This document shows, piece after piece, positions 10,316 through 21,896 of a DNA stretch of 64,000 nucleotides; positions within the stretch are counted from its first letter, which is position 1, and each line of letters begins with the position of its first letter. Below the pieces are notes generated by a model. The model was not told where the DNA came from and ran no database searches. It saw only the letters and a list, made by a program, of their open reading frames with translations. The translations under genes and the position numbers were made by a program. Origin of the DNA: Coprinus comatus (taxonomy: Eukaryota; Basidiomycota; Agaricomycetes; Agaricales; Agaricaceae); the NCBI GenBank assembly GCA_034638255.1, contig JAWPGT010000081.1, forward strand, positions 35,188-99,187. Direction: 5' to 3'.

Positions 10316-11172
10316 TTAGGGTTGGTAAACACTAGAACCGCCAGAATCCTCGCGTAACTCAACCCAAGGACGACACTTCACAATCGGGTATCCATGATAA
10401 TTGTAATAAGGGAGTATCAAATCGAATGGTGGAGGTCGTGACAAAGTAGTGTTGGAAGGTAATAATGAAGTATTGAAGAGACCAAAGTTACGTGGTACAA
10501 TAACACCGGTGAGGCCTTCATTGTCCAGCCTTTCGTAAAACCATGCTTCACGAGCTAATATGCGTGAATGCAGGGATCTGGCAACTTTGATGTACAATGG
10601 TGGTAGCGTGTAATGAATCTTGCCATCCGCTGTCGTGAGTGTTCTGGAATTACTGTCGAATGAAACATGGCTGGTGACCCTGTTATGATTATATCCCCCT
10701 CTGGAGAGATAGTCGTTTCGCTGGCTGATAGCACCTCCAGTGAGTAAACGAATGAAGATCGACCCCTTCCAAGAACCCCTTCGAGATCCGCGTAGTCCAG
10801 CGTTGCAGGGTCTCGTTGGATGCGTACTTCTAATTGAAGACCGCAGGATGGGATAGGATGTGGTACGAGGTCCAATTCAACTTGAGGCTCGTTTTCGAAC
10901 ATTGCACGCCAAGGTGGGGCAGGAAACGAGGTAGAACGTTTCAGGGTAATAGCTACTTCTTTTCCATCTGAGCCCTGAGCTAATCCATGAATGAGAACGC
11001 TGGTAAAGAGGTCCGACGGATTGGTTATCTTTGGTGTGTTGAGAGCATTGGTGGAAGGGGCCGTGGTTTGTGGCATGAAACGTTTTGCACACACGTGGAA
11101 ACGTTTTTGTATGTCAAATCGAGGTCTACTACAACATAACAATATTCTGGTGTTGAGTCTTGGTCGAGTCAT
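10316..11172 (-). pseudogene. kinase-like family copy, N-terminal half, frameshifted and 3'-truncated
   Basis: From ATG 11172: an N-terminal part with PQTTAPSTNALNTPKITNP, ALTLKRS-like ITLKRSTSFPAPPWR, then EPQVELDLVPHPIPSCGLQL EVRI and VYSLEVLSASE. Around 10680 the frame changes; it resumes as HVSFDSNSRTLTTADGKI, YTLPPLYIKVARSLHSR, ILAREAWFYERL, TGVIVPRNFGLF and ends at 10316, before the catalytic-loop region. The REAWFYERL...GVxVPRxFGLF block is the hallmark by which I link this copy to those at 2.9, 24.7 and 58.2 kb. Kinase-like identity rests on the 58-kb copy. The first part is open for about 165 codons, so decay is recent. Confidence 0.65.
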
Positions 11173-11205
11173 ATTAAAACCTGAACCTCATATTATGGAG
11201 GCGTG

Positions 11206-11330
11206 AGAATGCTGGTAAAGAGTTCCAATGGATTGGTGAGGTCTGGTATGTCCAGAGTACTGGTGGAGGAATCCATTTTGTGGTGATGGTTTTGTGTTTT
11301 GGCAGACGCCAGGGGGGATGGGTGCAACGT
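11206..11330 (-). pseudogene. tandem fragment of the kinase-like N-terminus
   Basis: Minus-strand sequence repeats the start region of the adjacent copy: GAATGCTGGTAAAGAG (11208 on) against GAACGCTGGTAAAGAG (10990 on), then diverged match through about 11330. It also resembles 25205-25300. It is a partial tandem duplicate of the 5' end only. Confidence 0.55.
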
Positions 11331-11560
11331 TTTTAACATAGGGTTTGCCGGGGTTTACTGTTTTGCCTTGGGTGCCTTACGAAAGGTTTTAAGTAATTGA
11401 TTATATATACTTACTGTGAGCGAGGATTGAACCCTTCGCCTTGGCGTTTTATTGTAGATGTGTGATTGGGCAATGGGCTAATTCTCACAGTCACACGACA
11501 ATGACATCAATCACATGTGTTGGTTGTTTCTACTCAGCCACTAGGAGCTTCTGAAAAGAA

Positions 11561-13791
11561 ATGGCTTCGGAAATCATACGCCATTCATCTTCATCCTCTT
11601 CTCTAACACCAACACCAACTCCAACCCAAAAAGTTGTGCCTACGTCTGGGACTACAACTACAACTTCAACAACAAGTACGACTGCCACTACGACTATAAA
11701 GTCGGATGGATTGAAAACAATGGCTACTTTGGATTATGTTCATATACCATCTTGTGCTATACGACTTAAAAGTCAACCTTTAACCAACCCCTCTTCCAAC
11801 TCCAACTCCAAAGGACCCGATATTGAAATTGAAAAGAAATCGTCTACCACAAATTTACCCAACCCTACAACTTCATCGTATTCGCGATTACGGTCTAGTT
11901 CTACAGGTGGTGGTGGTGGTGGTGGTGGTGGTGGAGGTATGGGAGGGTTATGGGCTAATCAGACTTTATCATTTATTCCTCAGTTACTTATGGGTCCTAT
12001 TCCTACTTCACCTTCTGCTACTAATGGCGCTAGTGGTTCTGGTACTGGGACGAATGCAAGCGCTGGTACTGGGTCAACAACGATATCACCAATGTCACCA
12101 ACAAATCCGAATTTCAATGTGAAACTCCTACAAGGACAACAACAAGAAAAAGTGAAGCTATTGAGTAATAAGGAACCGTTGTCGTTACCCATTATGACAA
12201 ATAATTTTAAAAGGTTTGTTGCGAGAGTTGGACCTGTGTTTTGGTTTCAAGATAGAGTTGAGGAGATTTTGTTTTGGAAGAGAGGGTGGCTGAGAACTTT
12301 ATGGTGGATGTGTGTTTATACGTTTTTGTGTGAGTTTCTCCTCTTTTTTTTTTTTTGTCGATGTGGATTGAATAAATGTGATTGTGTGTAGGTTATTTTC
12401 CTAGGATGATATTCCTTATACCACATATTGCTATAATTGCTATTATACTTTCGACTTATCCTTATCCTTCTACCACCGATTCTTCTTCTTCATCGTCATC
12501 GTCATCGTCATTGCATTCATCATCATCATCATCGACGACGACACCACCACCACCACCACCTGCGGCTACGGAAGGAACTATAACATGGCAAGCTAATATT
12601 CAAGGATTACAAAACCTTATGGGATTGGTATCCGATGTATCTGCTACGATTACACCTTATACGTATCATTTATCTTTAACTCCTGCACATTTGATGATTC
12701 ATTCATCCTCTTCATCCTCTTCTACCTCTACCTCTACCTCCGCCTCTACGTCTACTTCTACCTCTGGTTCATCTTCCACCTCCAATTCAACTTCCACCTC
12801 GACTTCGATAGGAACAAAATCACCATACACACCACATATACTCACATTCCTAAGTATATCATTCATACCTCTAACAATTCTAGTTCATACATCCTGGTTT
12901 CCAATTCGAGAAATTATATTGGTTGGAGGGTTGTTACCATTCTTGATTACGAATCCGAGTTTACAAGTTTTGGGTTTGTATCTACGGTACAATTGGAGTT
13001 GGAGCTGGAGTTGTAGTGTTGGGGTTAACGTTGAGTCTTCTTGGATGGGTAGGGTTAAGAAGGTTGTTGAGTGGATTGTTGGTAAAGGAATGGGAATTGG
13101 GAAGGATTTGGATTTGGATTTGGATTTACCGATCAAATGTGTACTTGAAAGAGTACTTGATAATGATAGGTTGAGCGATGAATGTTGGAATTCGGAAATG
13201 AGAGAGGTGGAGTTGTTTGAGAATGAGAGGTTTGATGAGAATGATAATTCAAATGGGAGTAATAATGGTAGTGGTGATATGAATGGGAATGGGAATAAAG
13301 GAGGAGGAGGAGGAGGAGGAGGAGGATGGAGTAAAAAGAATTTGAAAAGTGGTGAAAGAGTTGGTTGGACTAGAGGTAGAGATGGTTGGTCTGGTGTTGG
13401 ACCAAATGAACAAATTAGGTGCGTATTGAAAATCTCTTTTATCTCTCTTTTTTACAAGCGTATTTTTTATTGATGATTATATGGGATTAGTAGTAATTTG
13501 ACATTTTCACTTGGACCTGGTTGGTCTTTTGTTGAAACGGAAGATTGGAGGAAGGATTTGAAAATGGAATGGGTCAATGTTGATATTAATCATACCTCTG
13601 ATAATAATAGTGATGGAAATGGTAATGGTAACGATAATGTAGGAGTAGGAGATGGAGATGGATGGGTTTATACGAATGATAGTTGGTTGAATCCTTCTAA
13701 AGTACAATTTAGAGGTGGTGTTACGAGGAGGAGAAGGTGGGTTAGGAGAGTTTGGTTTGATGTTAGGAAGGTGCAAGAGGGATGTACTTGA
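11561..13791 (+). CDS. Pex24p/DysF-domain peroxisomal membrane peroxin (Pex28-32 group)
   Basis: Exons 11561-12329, 12392-13418 and 13491-13791 join in frame (about 698 residues). After a Ser/Thr/Gly-rich N-terminus the Pex24p domain reads VARVGPVFWFQDRVEEILFW, RTLWWMCVYTFLCYFPRM and a helix IFLIPHIAIIAIIL, then ITWQANIQGLQNLMGLVSD and helices FLSISFIPLTILVHT and EIILVGGLLPFLITNP. The C-terminal part has the DysF pattern: ELFENERFDEND, KKNLKSGERVGWTRGRDGWS, LGPGWSFVETEDWRKDL, GWVYTNDSW and RRRRWVRRVWFD. Known: yeast Pex28-Pex32 of this architecture sit in ER/peroxisome contact regions and control peroxisome number and size. Odd: long Ser, Thr, Gly and Pro runs (for example 12481-12560 and 13298-13330) inserted between domains. 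Intact. Confidence 0.85.
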
Positions 13792-14190
13792 TGTGTTTTT
13801 TTTTTCAAGTTCTTTATTTTTCGATTCTGTTTAGTTCTCTTCTTTTTTTGTATTTCGTTTTGTTGGTGGTGTTGTATGGTTGATGAGTATGAGTATATGT
13901 GATTTTTAAGTAGTAACCTTGAGATCGATGTTGAGAATATCTCTCCCCGAGTGTGTTTAAAATAGATGGAGAGCGTGAGAAGAAGTGGGGTTTTGGTTCT
14001 TTCAGTGTTTCAACACAAATTGTCAATCTCATCGATATACCATTTCACTCTTAGTTAACGAGACTTACTGACAACACACCATTCAACATTCAACGTTCAA
14101 CTGCGTAGGAACTATAGATACTTGAACTGTACAAGTACTGGAGACTTGAAATTGAGAAGAGAACAATCTCCGAAACATAGGGGAAAGAAA
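13792..14190. other. intergenic, probable promoter of the transporter
   Basis: T-rich terminator flank of the peroxin gene followed by the upstream region of the sugar transporter. The frame is open 23 codons upstream of 14191 but begins without an ATG, so I start the transporter at 14191. Confidence 0.45.
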
Positions 14191-17100
14191 ATGTATCCTA
14201 AAGGAAGACGTAGATTGGTTGGTCAACCATTACTTTATGCTATTTCTATGTTTGCTAGTCTTGGTGTTTTCTTGGTGAGTTTTGCTGCTCTTGTTAATGT
14301 AACCACAACTTGATCGTTTGAATGTGAATGTAGTTTGGTTATGATCAAGGGTACGTTTCTTTCTTCTTCTTAGCTTGCCACTTACCTTTTCAAAATATGC
14401 TAAATACTAATGTTGGATCTGTTGTTGATAATTAATAAAAGGGTTATGTCAGGAATAATCACAGGTCCTTATTTTTTGGATTATTTTGGTATGCCGAGTT
14501 CGATTCAGGTTGGGACTATGGTTGCTGTTTTGGAAATTGGGGCGTTTGGTATGTATTTATCGTTACATTTTATACCTAACGGTATACTAAAACGAAGTTT
14601 ATTTTTTGTTCTCGAATAACACACACAAACTCATTCGATTCACCTGCACGTAACATCACACACACCCTTATAAATCTTACCCCTACCCCTTTCCCCCCAT
14701 ATTCAACCACCACCATGAAAACACGCATTCAACTAACTCTCACACACATATTTTTATACATATACCGGACAAAAAATAAACAAAACAGCAACATCACTAG
14801 CAGCAGGTCGTATAGGTGATATGATAGAAAGAAAAGGAACATTATTCGTAGGAGCTTTGATTTTTACTATTGGTGGTTCTATTCAGACTTTTACGGTGGG
14901 ATTTTGGAGTATGGTGTTGGGTAGAGTTGTTAGTGGGTTTGGTGTTGGATTGTTGTCGTAAGTCATTTTTGGTTTTTTTTTTTGACTTTTTCTGGTTCTG
15001 GTTCTGGTTCTACTGTTTTTTCTTTGGAGGGGTAAGAGGAGGCTTATACTGAAGTTGAAATGTTATTAGGACTATTGTACCGATTTATCAAAGTGAAATA
15101 TCACCTCCTGATCATGTACGTATACGTATTTTTCTTTCTCTGGCTTGATGTTGATTTTGTTGATATTTAGAGAGGTGCCCTGGCATGTGCGGAATTTACT
15201 GGGAATATTGTAGGATATGCTGTTTCCGTGGTACGTTCTTCTCTCTTTTCTATATACTAATTCATATCTATTAATTTTTTATTGATAACGATGATAGTGG
15301 ACAGATTACTTCTGTTCATTCATAAACTCGAATTTATCTTGGAGAATACCATTATTCATTCAATGTGTTATTGGTTCGATATTGGCTATTGGATCGTTGG
15401 TTATGCCCGAAAGTCCTAGGTTAGTCTTTCTTCTTGATTATTTGTCCTTTATTCTTTGCTTTTTTTCCGTGTTCTGATATATTGATTGGTCTTCCCTTCC
15501 CTTCCTGTCATCGTACCCCTTTCCTCTACTCCTTTTCCCCTCCTGCCATTTCCAGGATTACTCCTCTTTCGTATTGACATTTTCATTCCATTCCCCCCTT
15601 TTCAAATATGTTTGTTTTGGTTGTTTCCGCAATCAGTGTTGGAAAGTGATATTTTTTGTTAACTTTGTTCCGGTTGAATTTTGTTTTTTTAGGTGGTTGA
15701 TAGATACAAGTCAAGATGAAGCTGGTATGCGCGTAATTGCTGATTTACATGGTGGAAATTTGGATAATCCGAAAGCGAAATTGGAGTTTCAAGAGATTAA
15801 AGATAAAGTTAATCAAGAGGTAATGTAATGTTTCTCCCCAAGTCAGAACCCTACCTATTTACTTTAATTCATTTTCATTTTTCATGTAACTCGTAACTCA
15901 TACCCATGTCCCTATAGCGAGAAACAGGAGAAGAAAGAACGTATAAGATGATGTGGAAGAAATATAAACAACGTGTGTTGTTGGCTATGTCTTCTCAAGC
16001 TTTTGCACAATTGGTGAGTCCTTTTTTTTTTAATCGATATTGAATTTGAATTTTATGATTGGATGTATAGAATGGTATTAATGGTATGTTACTTTAATGC
16101 ATATGTTGATGTGTATATGTGTAGTGAGAGTTAACGGAATTGGTTTTCATGTTCGTGTTCGCAGTTATATCGTATTACGCACGTAAGTTTTAGAATTTAA
16201 AATCGACTTTCTGAATCTAATTACTACATATACGATTGATTGGGTCCTATTTTTTCTTCTTCTTTTATGTAGCTCGTGTGTTTGAAGAAGCTGGATGGAA
16301 AGGACGTGATGCGATTTTGATGACTGGAATTAATTCAATTGTTTACGTTCTAAGTACTTTACCTCCGTACGTCCCCCCCTCAAAAATTTGTATATCTTGG
16401 AACTGATTGTTTGATGAATAATATTATTGAATATATATGTAGGTGGATTTTGGTGGATAGATGGGGTAGAAGACCTATTTTATTATCTGGAGCTACAGTC
16501 GTACGTAATTGTTTTCTCCCTCTCTCTTTTTCTTCTTCTTTTAAATCCTTTGATTTCCTTATTCGCATTCACTGAGTAACCCAATTCGTTCTTTCATTGC
16601 CATTGATTATACCAGATGGGATTGGCGTTATTTGCTACTGGGTATTATATCTATCTTGATAAAACTTGGACACCAAATGCAGTGGTTGCTTCTGTTATTG
16701 TGTTTAATGCTGCTTTTGGATATAGGTATGTGCTTTAACCTATCTCATGGGACATGTACAAGAGTTTGGAAAGGGATCGGGAATGATAATATTGATGTTT
16801 TGTTGTTTTGTAGTTGGGGACCTATTCCATGGCTTTATCCACCAGAGGTACGTCAAACTCATCCCCCCAACTTTAGTCTTCATCTCCATAAAATCCTTCA
16901 TCATTCCCCATCATTCAAACACTTCGACTTTATCGTACCCCCAAAATACTTCTTACATTTATAACATTAACCTTGGAAGTATTGTAGATCATGCCATTAA
17001 CAGTAAGAGCGAAAGGAGTATCATTATCAACAGCTACGAATTGGGGTTTTAATTGGATTGTGGGAGAAATGACACCTTGGTTACAGGATATGATTGAATG

Positions 17101-18015
17101 GAGGTTGTATTTTATTCATGGGTTTTTTTGTGTTTGTAGTTTTGGACTTGGTATGTTTTTAGTTTCAGGTCTCTACTGAAGAGAATCTATTGATCGATGA
17201 TGTTCATACTGATTGATTTTCGTTATTGTTATTTATAGTTTATTTCGGTACGTGTTTTCATGCATTGTTTGTGCGTTCAAAAGTTTTAAATTTTGGTGGA
17301 TTCTTGTAATTCTAGTGTATCCGGAAACGAAAGGTATACCGTTAGAAGAGATGGACGTTGTTTTTGGAGAAGGTACGTGAATTAAACGATGAACCTTTAT
17401 TTCTTGGTCTGGGTTGTTCTAACTTTGTCTTGTCTATTAGAACCATTCAAAGATCAGATTCATATTCCACTACGTTCAAGTTCAAGTTCAAGTTCAAGTT
17501 CGGAATCCTTTGAATTAACAAGTCTTTATCCTCGTTCTACTTCTCATCATGGGTCAAATTCAATCTCACAAACAGAATCGCAATCGCGATCACAAACCAA
17601 CCCATCATCGAGAGCAGATCCCAGAATAGAAACCGAGGCCGAAATAATGAAAAATCCGTCCGGTCAGAATCAAAATCAAAGTTGGTTTTCGAAGATCTTT
17701 AAAAGTTCGAATGGGAGTGGGAGTAGGAGTAAGATGCAGTACGAAATTGGTTCAAGGAGAAGATTATCGCGTGATGGGAATGGAGATGAGGAAGAGTTGG
17801 CTAGGTTACGTCATGATGATGATTACAGCTCTGAAGATGAAGATGAAAATGGTGAGGATGATGATGAAGATGGGGCTGGGGATAAGTATCGGAGGGATGG
17901 GAATAGTAGATGTGGGTATGGTGATATTGAAGATGGGTCACGTCATGTAGAGGAGGAGGAAGATGTAGGTTTTGAAGTTGTTGAGAGAGAGAGAAGTATA
18001 CCTAGTCGATCGTAA
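14191..18015 (+). CDS. MFS sugar transporter with long acidic C-terminal tail
   Basis: About 19 exons, several very small (FGYDQG, NGIN, VYF). Start MYPKGRRRLVGQPLLYAISM at ATG 14191. Family signatures in order: FGYDQG, GRIGDMIERKGTLF, GRVVSGFGVGLLS, PIYQSEISPPDHRG, WRIPLFIQ, MPESPRWL, a central loop (IADLHGGNLDNPKAKLEFQE), FEEAGWKGRDAILMTGIN, DRWGRRPILLSGA, WGPIPWLYPPE, PLTVRAKGVSLSTATNW and YPETKGIPLEEMD. This is a 12-helix sugar porter of the plasma membrane, moving a hexose or related sugar with protons or by facilitation; the substrate cannot be told. The last exon adds about 190 residues, first Ser-rich, then Asp/Glu-rich (DDDYSSEDEDENGEDDDEDG), far longer than usual and possibly regulatory. 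Exon borders are my reading. Confidence 0.85.
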
Positions 18016-19101
18016 TATTTTATATAAGGCAATTGGACTTTTGTTGGCCTGATTTTCCTTGCTTCTATTTCAAGTTTTGTTGGTCTATTAATGTATTTTA
18101 ATTTATTTATTCGTGAGTTTTGGTATTTCTTTATGGTGATTCTCGTACCGTTTATTCCGCATAGACTTCTATGTCAGGTACAGACTCGGAGTTAAACAGT
18201 TGCTTACATGAAACCATCAATTTAATACAGCATACTTTGTACACTAAGAACATATAGCTAGTAAGTACTAGTCAAGGAGTGTGGCGCTGCGGTGTCGGAG
18301 TGATCATGATGCATGATCATCAATAATTTTGCATATGTTGTGATAGTAATCTAAAACAAAATGGGATTAAAATTTTGAATCTTCAACTACATAGTGTTAA
18401 CGTTCAACCTACGGCGTGTTAAATATCCAGCCCTCGGAGGATATTTTGAATGATACAGTGAGTGGTGGTTGGGATGAGTTGGAGGAACCTCTCTCTTGCC
18501 AAGCGGGTCTCAAGTGTATCGGATGTCGATGCGTATCAGCGGGTCACGGTTGTTCATTTAAACCTCGGACCCGACGGATATAGCATTTAATACATACATA
18601 CTTAGTGGTGAATTATGGATTTCAATTAAGTGCCAAGACTGAATGTGGTCAACCAACGTTCTAGAGTATTGCTACATAGTACTGTGATTGCAGAGCTAGA
18701 AGAAGGTCTTATTGTCGGAGACAACCGTAACCTTGAGTTCCTCTCAAAGAAGCTTTGACAGTGGAGAAACGAATGTCTGAATGTAATTTTATCATGTGTA
18801 CAATGACACTCTGATATCTCGTTCTCGAAGCACATTATCGTAAACGTAAAAGACCAAGCATATGAGTATATGAATGCTAACGTTATAATAATGTACGTAA
18901 GGTGCTGGTGTTCTTCGTTGGTTCTTCTTGCTTTTGTACCTATGATTTTTCAAGCTTGCCCTGACTAAGTATGCAACTAATTTGAATTGTGGAGCTATCA
19001 TGGCGTCGGAGAAGATGTTAATCGACCTTGTCTGAGATTCTCGTGAGATTTCAACTCTGCCCAATGTGGGTACTCTGATTGTTATCTGAAATTTAAATTA
19101 C
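18016..19101. other. intergenic
   Basis: About 1.1 kb with no supported gene. It contains a near-palindrome TGATCATGATGCATGATCA around 18301-18319. Confidence 0.4.
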
Positions 19102-19103
19102 TA

Positions 19104-20160
19104 TGGTGCAGAGCACTTAGTCACCGACTATTTTGTACAACGGCGAAATTGAAAGTTGATCAACTTTGAGTGTATTATATAATCAAAAAATTAATTAAAA
19201 TATACCCATAGCTTGAAAGCTTCATCTACTATCGAAAACATTGCTTTATACCAATGGGAAAGCGCACTAGGAAGGCAAATAGAGCTGGTGCATCACGAGC
19301 ACGAGCTTTTCGTCACCCTCAGTCCATTTCTAATCCTACACTCAATCCTCAAATCTCGTCTACTTCACAATCAGTGATTCAGGCTGATAGTAGTGAAGAT
19401 GAAAACATACACCCTGAAATAATTGAAATAGATAGCTCTGATGAGGATGCTACTTTTTGGAATGGAGGTGTAAATCACTGCATGTCCGAGGATGAGTGGG
19501 AGCTTAGTGAACGGTCTGATGATGATAATTTGATTGATGAGGATAAAGATGATCTTGAGGAGCGTGGTTGGAGGCAGTTGGTTTTGGGGCCCAATAAGGA
19601 CATGGAGTCGGATATAGAGGATGATATTATTCTCCCCAAGTTCCATTGTGAGCTTAACTTCATTGAATATTTTTGGGGTGCTGTTAAGCAGTACTTGCGA
19701 GGGCACTGTGATTACACATTTCCAATACTTCGAGAAAATATGCCATTGGCATTAAACTCAGTATCTGTGGAGCTTATACACAAGTGGGAGCATCGAGTTT
19801 GGAGATGGATTGATGCATATAAGAAAAGTCTTGATGCTCGAGAGGCTTTGACACATGTTCAGGCCTTTAGTTCACACAGATTTGCTTCACATCGTAGAGT
19901 TTCCGAGAAGGTAGCACAAAGTATGGATATACAGGGTCCTTCCCAATATAGTAATCCATCCCATATATAGTAATGCGGCGAAATCTCAAATGTATCACTT
20001 TTTTTATCTCCCTCAATTTTGAAGATATCAAAAATCTGTCTAACCAAATGCTTCATATCACTAATATAAGCTATTTGGTTAGAGGGATAAGAAAAATATT
20101 AAGTTATGGATGTGCTAAATGAGTTGTACAAAATAGTTGGTGACTAAGTGCTCTGCACCA
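19104..20160. mobile_element. DDE transposon deletion derivative with 38-bp inverted repeats and TA target
   Basis: The left end TGGTGCAGAGCACTTAGTCA (19104 on, about 38 bases to GTACAAC) recurs as its reverse complement ending at 20160 (TGACTAAGTGCTCTGCACCA). TA dinucleotides flank both sides (19102-19103, 20161-20162), the target duplication expected of Tc1/mariner-like elements. Length 1057 bp, containing one ORF (19254-19970) that keeps only the ends of a transposase. Near-perfect ends suggest recent movement, presumably by a full-length relative elsewhere. Confidence 0.9.
19254..19970 (+). CDS. transposase-derived 238-residue protein lacking the central catalytic region
   Basis: One uninterrupted ORF from ATG 19254. 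Residues 1-30 are basic (GKRTRKANRAGASRARAF), 45-120 are acidic (SSEDENIHPEIIEIDSSDED, EDKDDLEERGW), and from about residue 125 comes KFHCELNFIEYFWGAVKQYL, then RENMPLALNSVSVELIHKWE and FSSHRFASHRRVSE. Known: in DDE transposases of the Tc1 type the last catalytic acid sits in a LNPIExxW motif; LNFIEYFW fits that. The region that should hold the first two catalytic Asp residues is missing, and the join keeps the frame. The product cannot be an active transposase. It could bind the element ends and act as a repressor, or be neutral (inference). Confidence 0.7.
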   Translation: MGKRTRKANRAGASRARAFRHPQSISNPTLNPQISSTSQSVIQADSSEDENIHPEIIEIDSSDEDATFWNGGVNHCMSEDEWELSERSDDDNLIDEDKDDLEERGWRQLVLGPNKDMESDIEDDIILPKFHCELNFIEYFWGAVKQYLRGHCDYTFPILRENMPLALNSVSVELIHKWEHRVWRWIDAYKKSLDAREALTHVQAFSSHRFASHRRVSEKVAQSMDIQGPSQYSNPSHI

Positions 20161-20162
20161 TA

Positions 20163-21896
20163 CATGGCACTCGCATTTATTTTTATTATTAACGCATTCC
20201 AGTAGATGATGTGTAGTGGGTGGTAGTGTGTAAAGATAGAAATAGGTTGGTTGGTTCTTACTCGTCGTTCGGTTATTTGCTTTGATTGATGCTCCCAAAT
20301 AGTGGCAGATGGTCACTGTATTCATGCAGTAGTATTGTATTTAATGTGGGGTGGAGGAAATACTGATGATAAGTTATCGTTCGCTAAAATGTTATAAAAA
20401 TTTGTTACCATGCTGATCATTAGAACTCAAAACAACTACGACGCCATGGTGTGGTAGTGATGTCTGATTAAGTTCAGTGGCCACTTATGATGGTGAAGAG
20501 GAGGTTATGACCTTGACATTAGTCTGTGAAAGATTCAACAAGAGTATAAACGGTTTATCATGGTTTGCCGCATTATCTACCCTGCTACCTTAAGGGTGAT
20601 ACTTGTGAAGACTCTTTGTATTGACATGAAATGCAGGGTAGTGGTACGATCTGAAATTGTCCATAAAATTTTTGGTTTTTAGGTGCACAGAATATTAACC
20701 ATAGTGATAATCATAAATGACAACGAAGAAGAGCTTTGTTGTTTCTTTCAAACAGGTACATATGGAAACGAAGGATCAGTATTTCAGTTTTTGTTAGCGA
20801 TGCCACAGCAGTGACAGGCCCCGCTATCTCACATAGAAAACCTGGGGCACCTGGGAGTATGTAGTAGGCTTGAGGCTGAGTGTAACAATAGAACTTCTGT
20901 GACATACATGAGTGCTTGCCTTTAAATACGAGAATTGTGAATATGAATAAGTTGTCACGGAGATGAGAGGAGGTGGAGTAAGAGCCATGTGTAACAATGA
21001 TCACTCCGACTTGTCGGTGGAAAGAATCTGACCACATCGCGGTGCTTTTAGTTTCGACGCTTGGATTTTTGGAGACGCTGCTCGCCTTGTTGTATCAATG
21101 ATAATAAAGATGTTAGGTAGGAGTTGGTACAAGGTAACCCCACAAGCTTTATTCTGTTCCTGGAGATTTGTTTTTGAAGGAAGGTTGACCATGACAACAA
21201 TAATCTGGAAGGAGTGTCACACGGACCCTGCTTCCTGTGACAGTCGGACAAATGCGAACTCTTCCAAAACCATGTACTATGTTCAACCTCTTTGCGCGAT
21301 AACAAATATTCACTGGATGCTGGTGGCAAACATCTAGTGCATCTGTTCTGAGTTCCTGGCGGCTGATCTGGGACTGACTCATTTACAATAGGCACCTGGG
21401 ATCCAGGATATGAGAATAACAACGGGTGGCTAGCGGGTAACAATTACTCCAGATCGCTGGATCTCTCAGCATCAAAATTTGGAGTGGGAGTACAGGCCTA
21501 CGGTGATCCTATCATATGGCAGCAATTCAACGCTTCTCCAGGGTCCTCAGGCGCTCACATAGACAGGAACTCAATATGGGCTAGGGATTCCGAGAGAACG
21601 AGGTTTGACACGATATCGCCTATTTATGGAGTCACTTATGTCGACACTCAGGTTTCCCTTTTCCCCATTCCCCCCTTTCCTTGCCTACCAGTCGCGAGTT
21701 TTGAACAACGCGCGCTGTCCTTCCCTGGACAACTTTCACATAACTCGTCCGTTCGGAAGTTCCGGCGACACTTCACGCTCCTTTGGCTGTCCTCTCAACT
21801 CTGTTTTTATCCATTTTCATTTCCCAAGTAACGGTCAAATCGAAAAATCTCTCTCGTAACCCAACAAAAAGCAATACTGAATTTATCTCGTAAATA
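20163..21896. other. region without a confident gene; one exon-like stretch
   Basis: Several 60-130-codon frames on both strands show no family match. The best candidate is 21391-21651 (+), after an acceptor-like TTTACAATAG, reading TWDPGYENNNGWLAGNNYSR, FGVGVQAYGDPIIWQQFNAS and RTRFDTISPIYGVTYVDTQ before a GT. Its Gly/Asn/aromatic mix looks like an extracellular beta-domain, and it lies 245 bases before the SH3 membrane protein. It could be an upstream exon of that gene or a remnant; I cannot join it in frame. Confidence 0.35.

Noticed and set aside
11405..11485. tRNA-like sequence on the minus strand (GGGTTCAATCC T-arm-like, GTGAG/CTCAC ends)
   Set aside because: The acceptor stem has mismatches and no proper anticodon arm can be drawn; at best a decayed tRNA.
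18295..18325. Near-palindrome around TGATCATGATGCATGATCA
   Set aside because: Short, imperfect and single; no evidence for function.
20711..21443. minus-strand frames of 108 and 131 codons
   Set aside because: No motifs, no join between them, and no conserved splice pattern.
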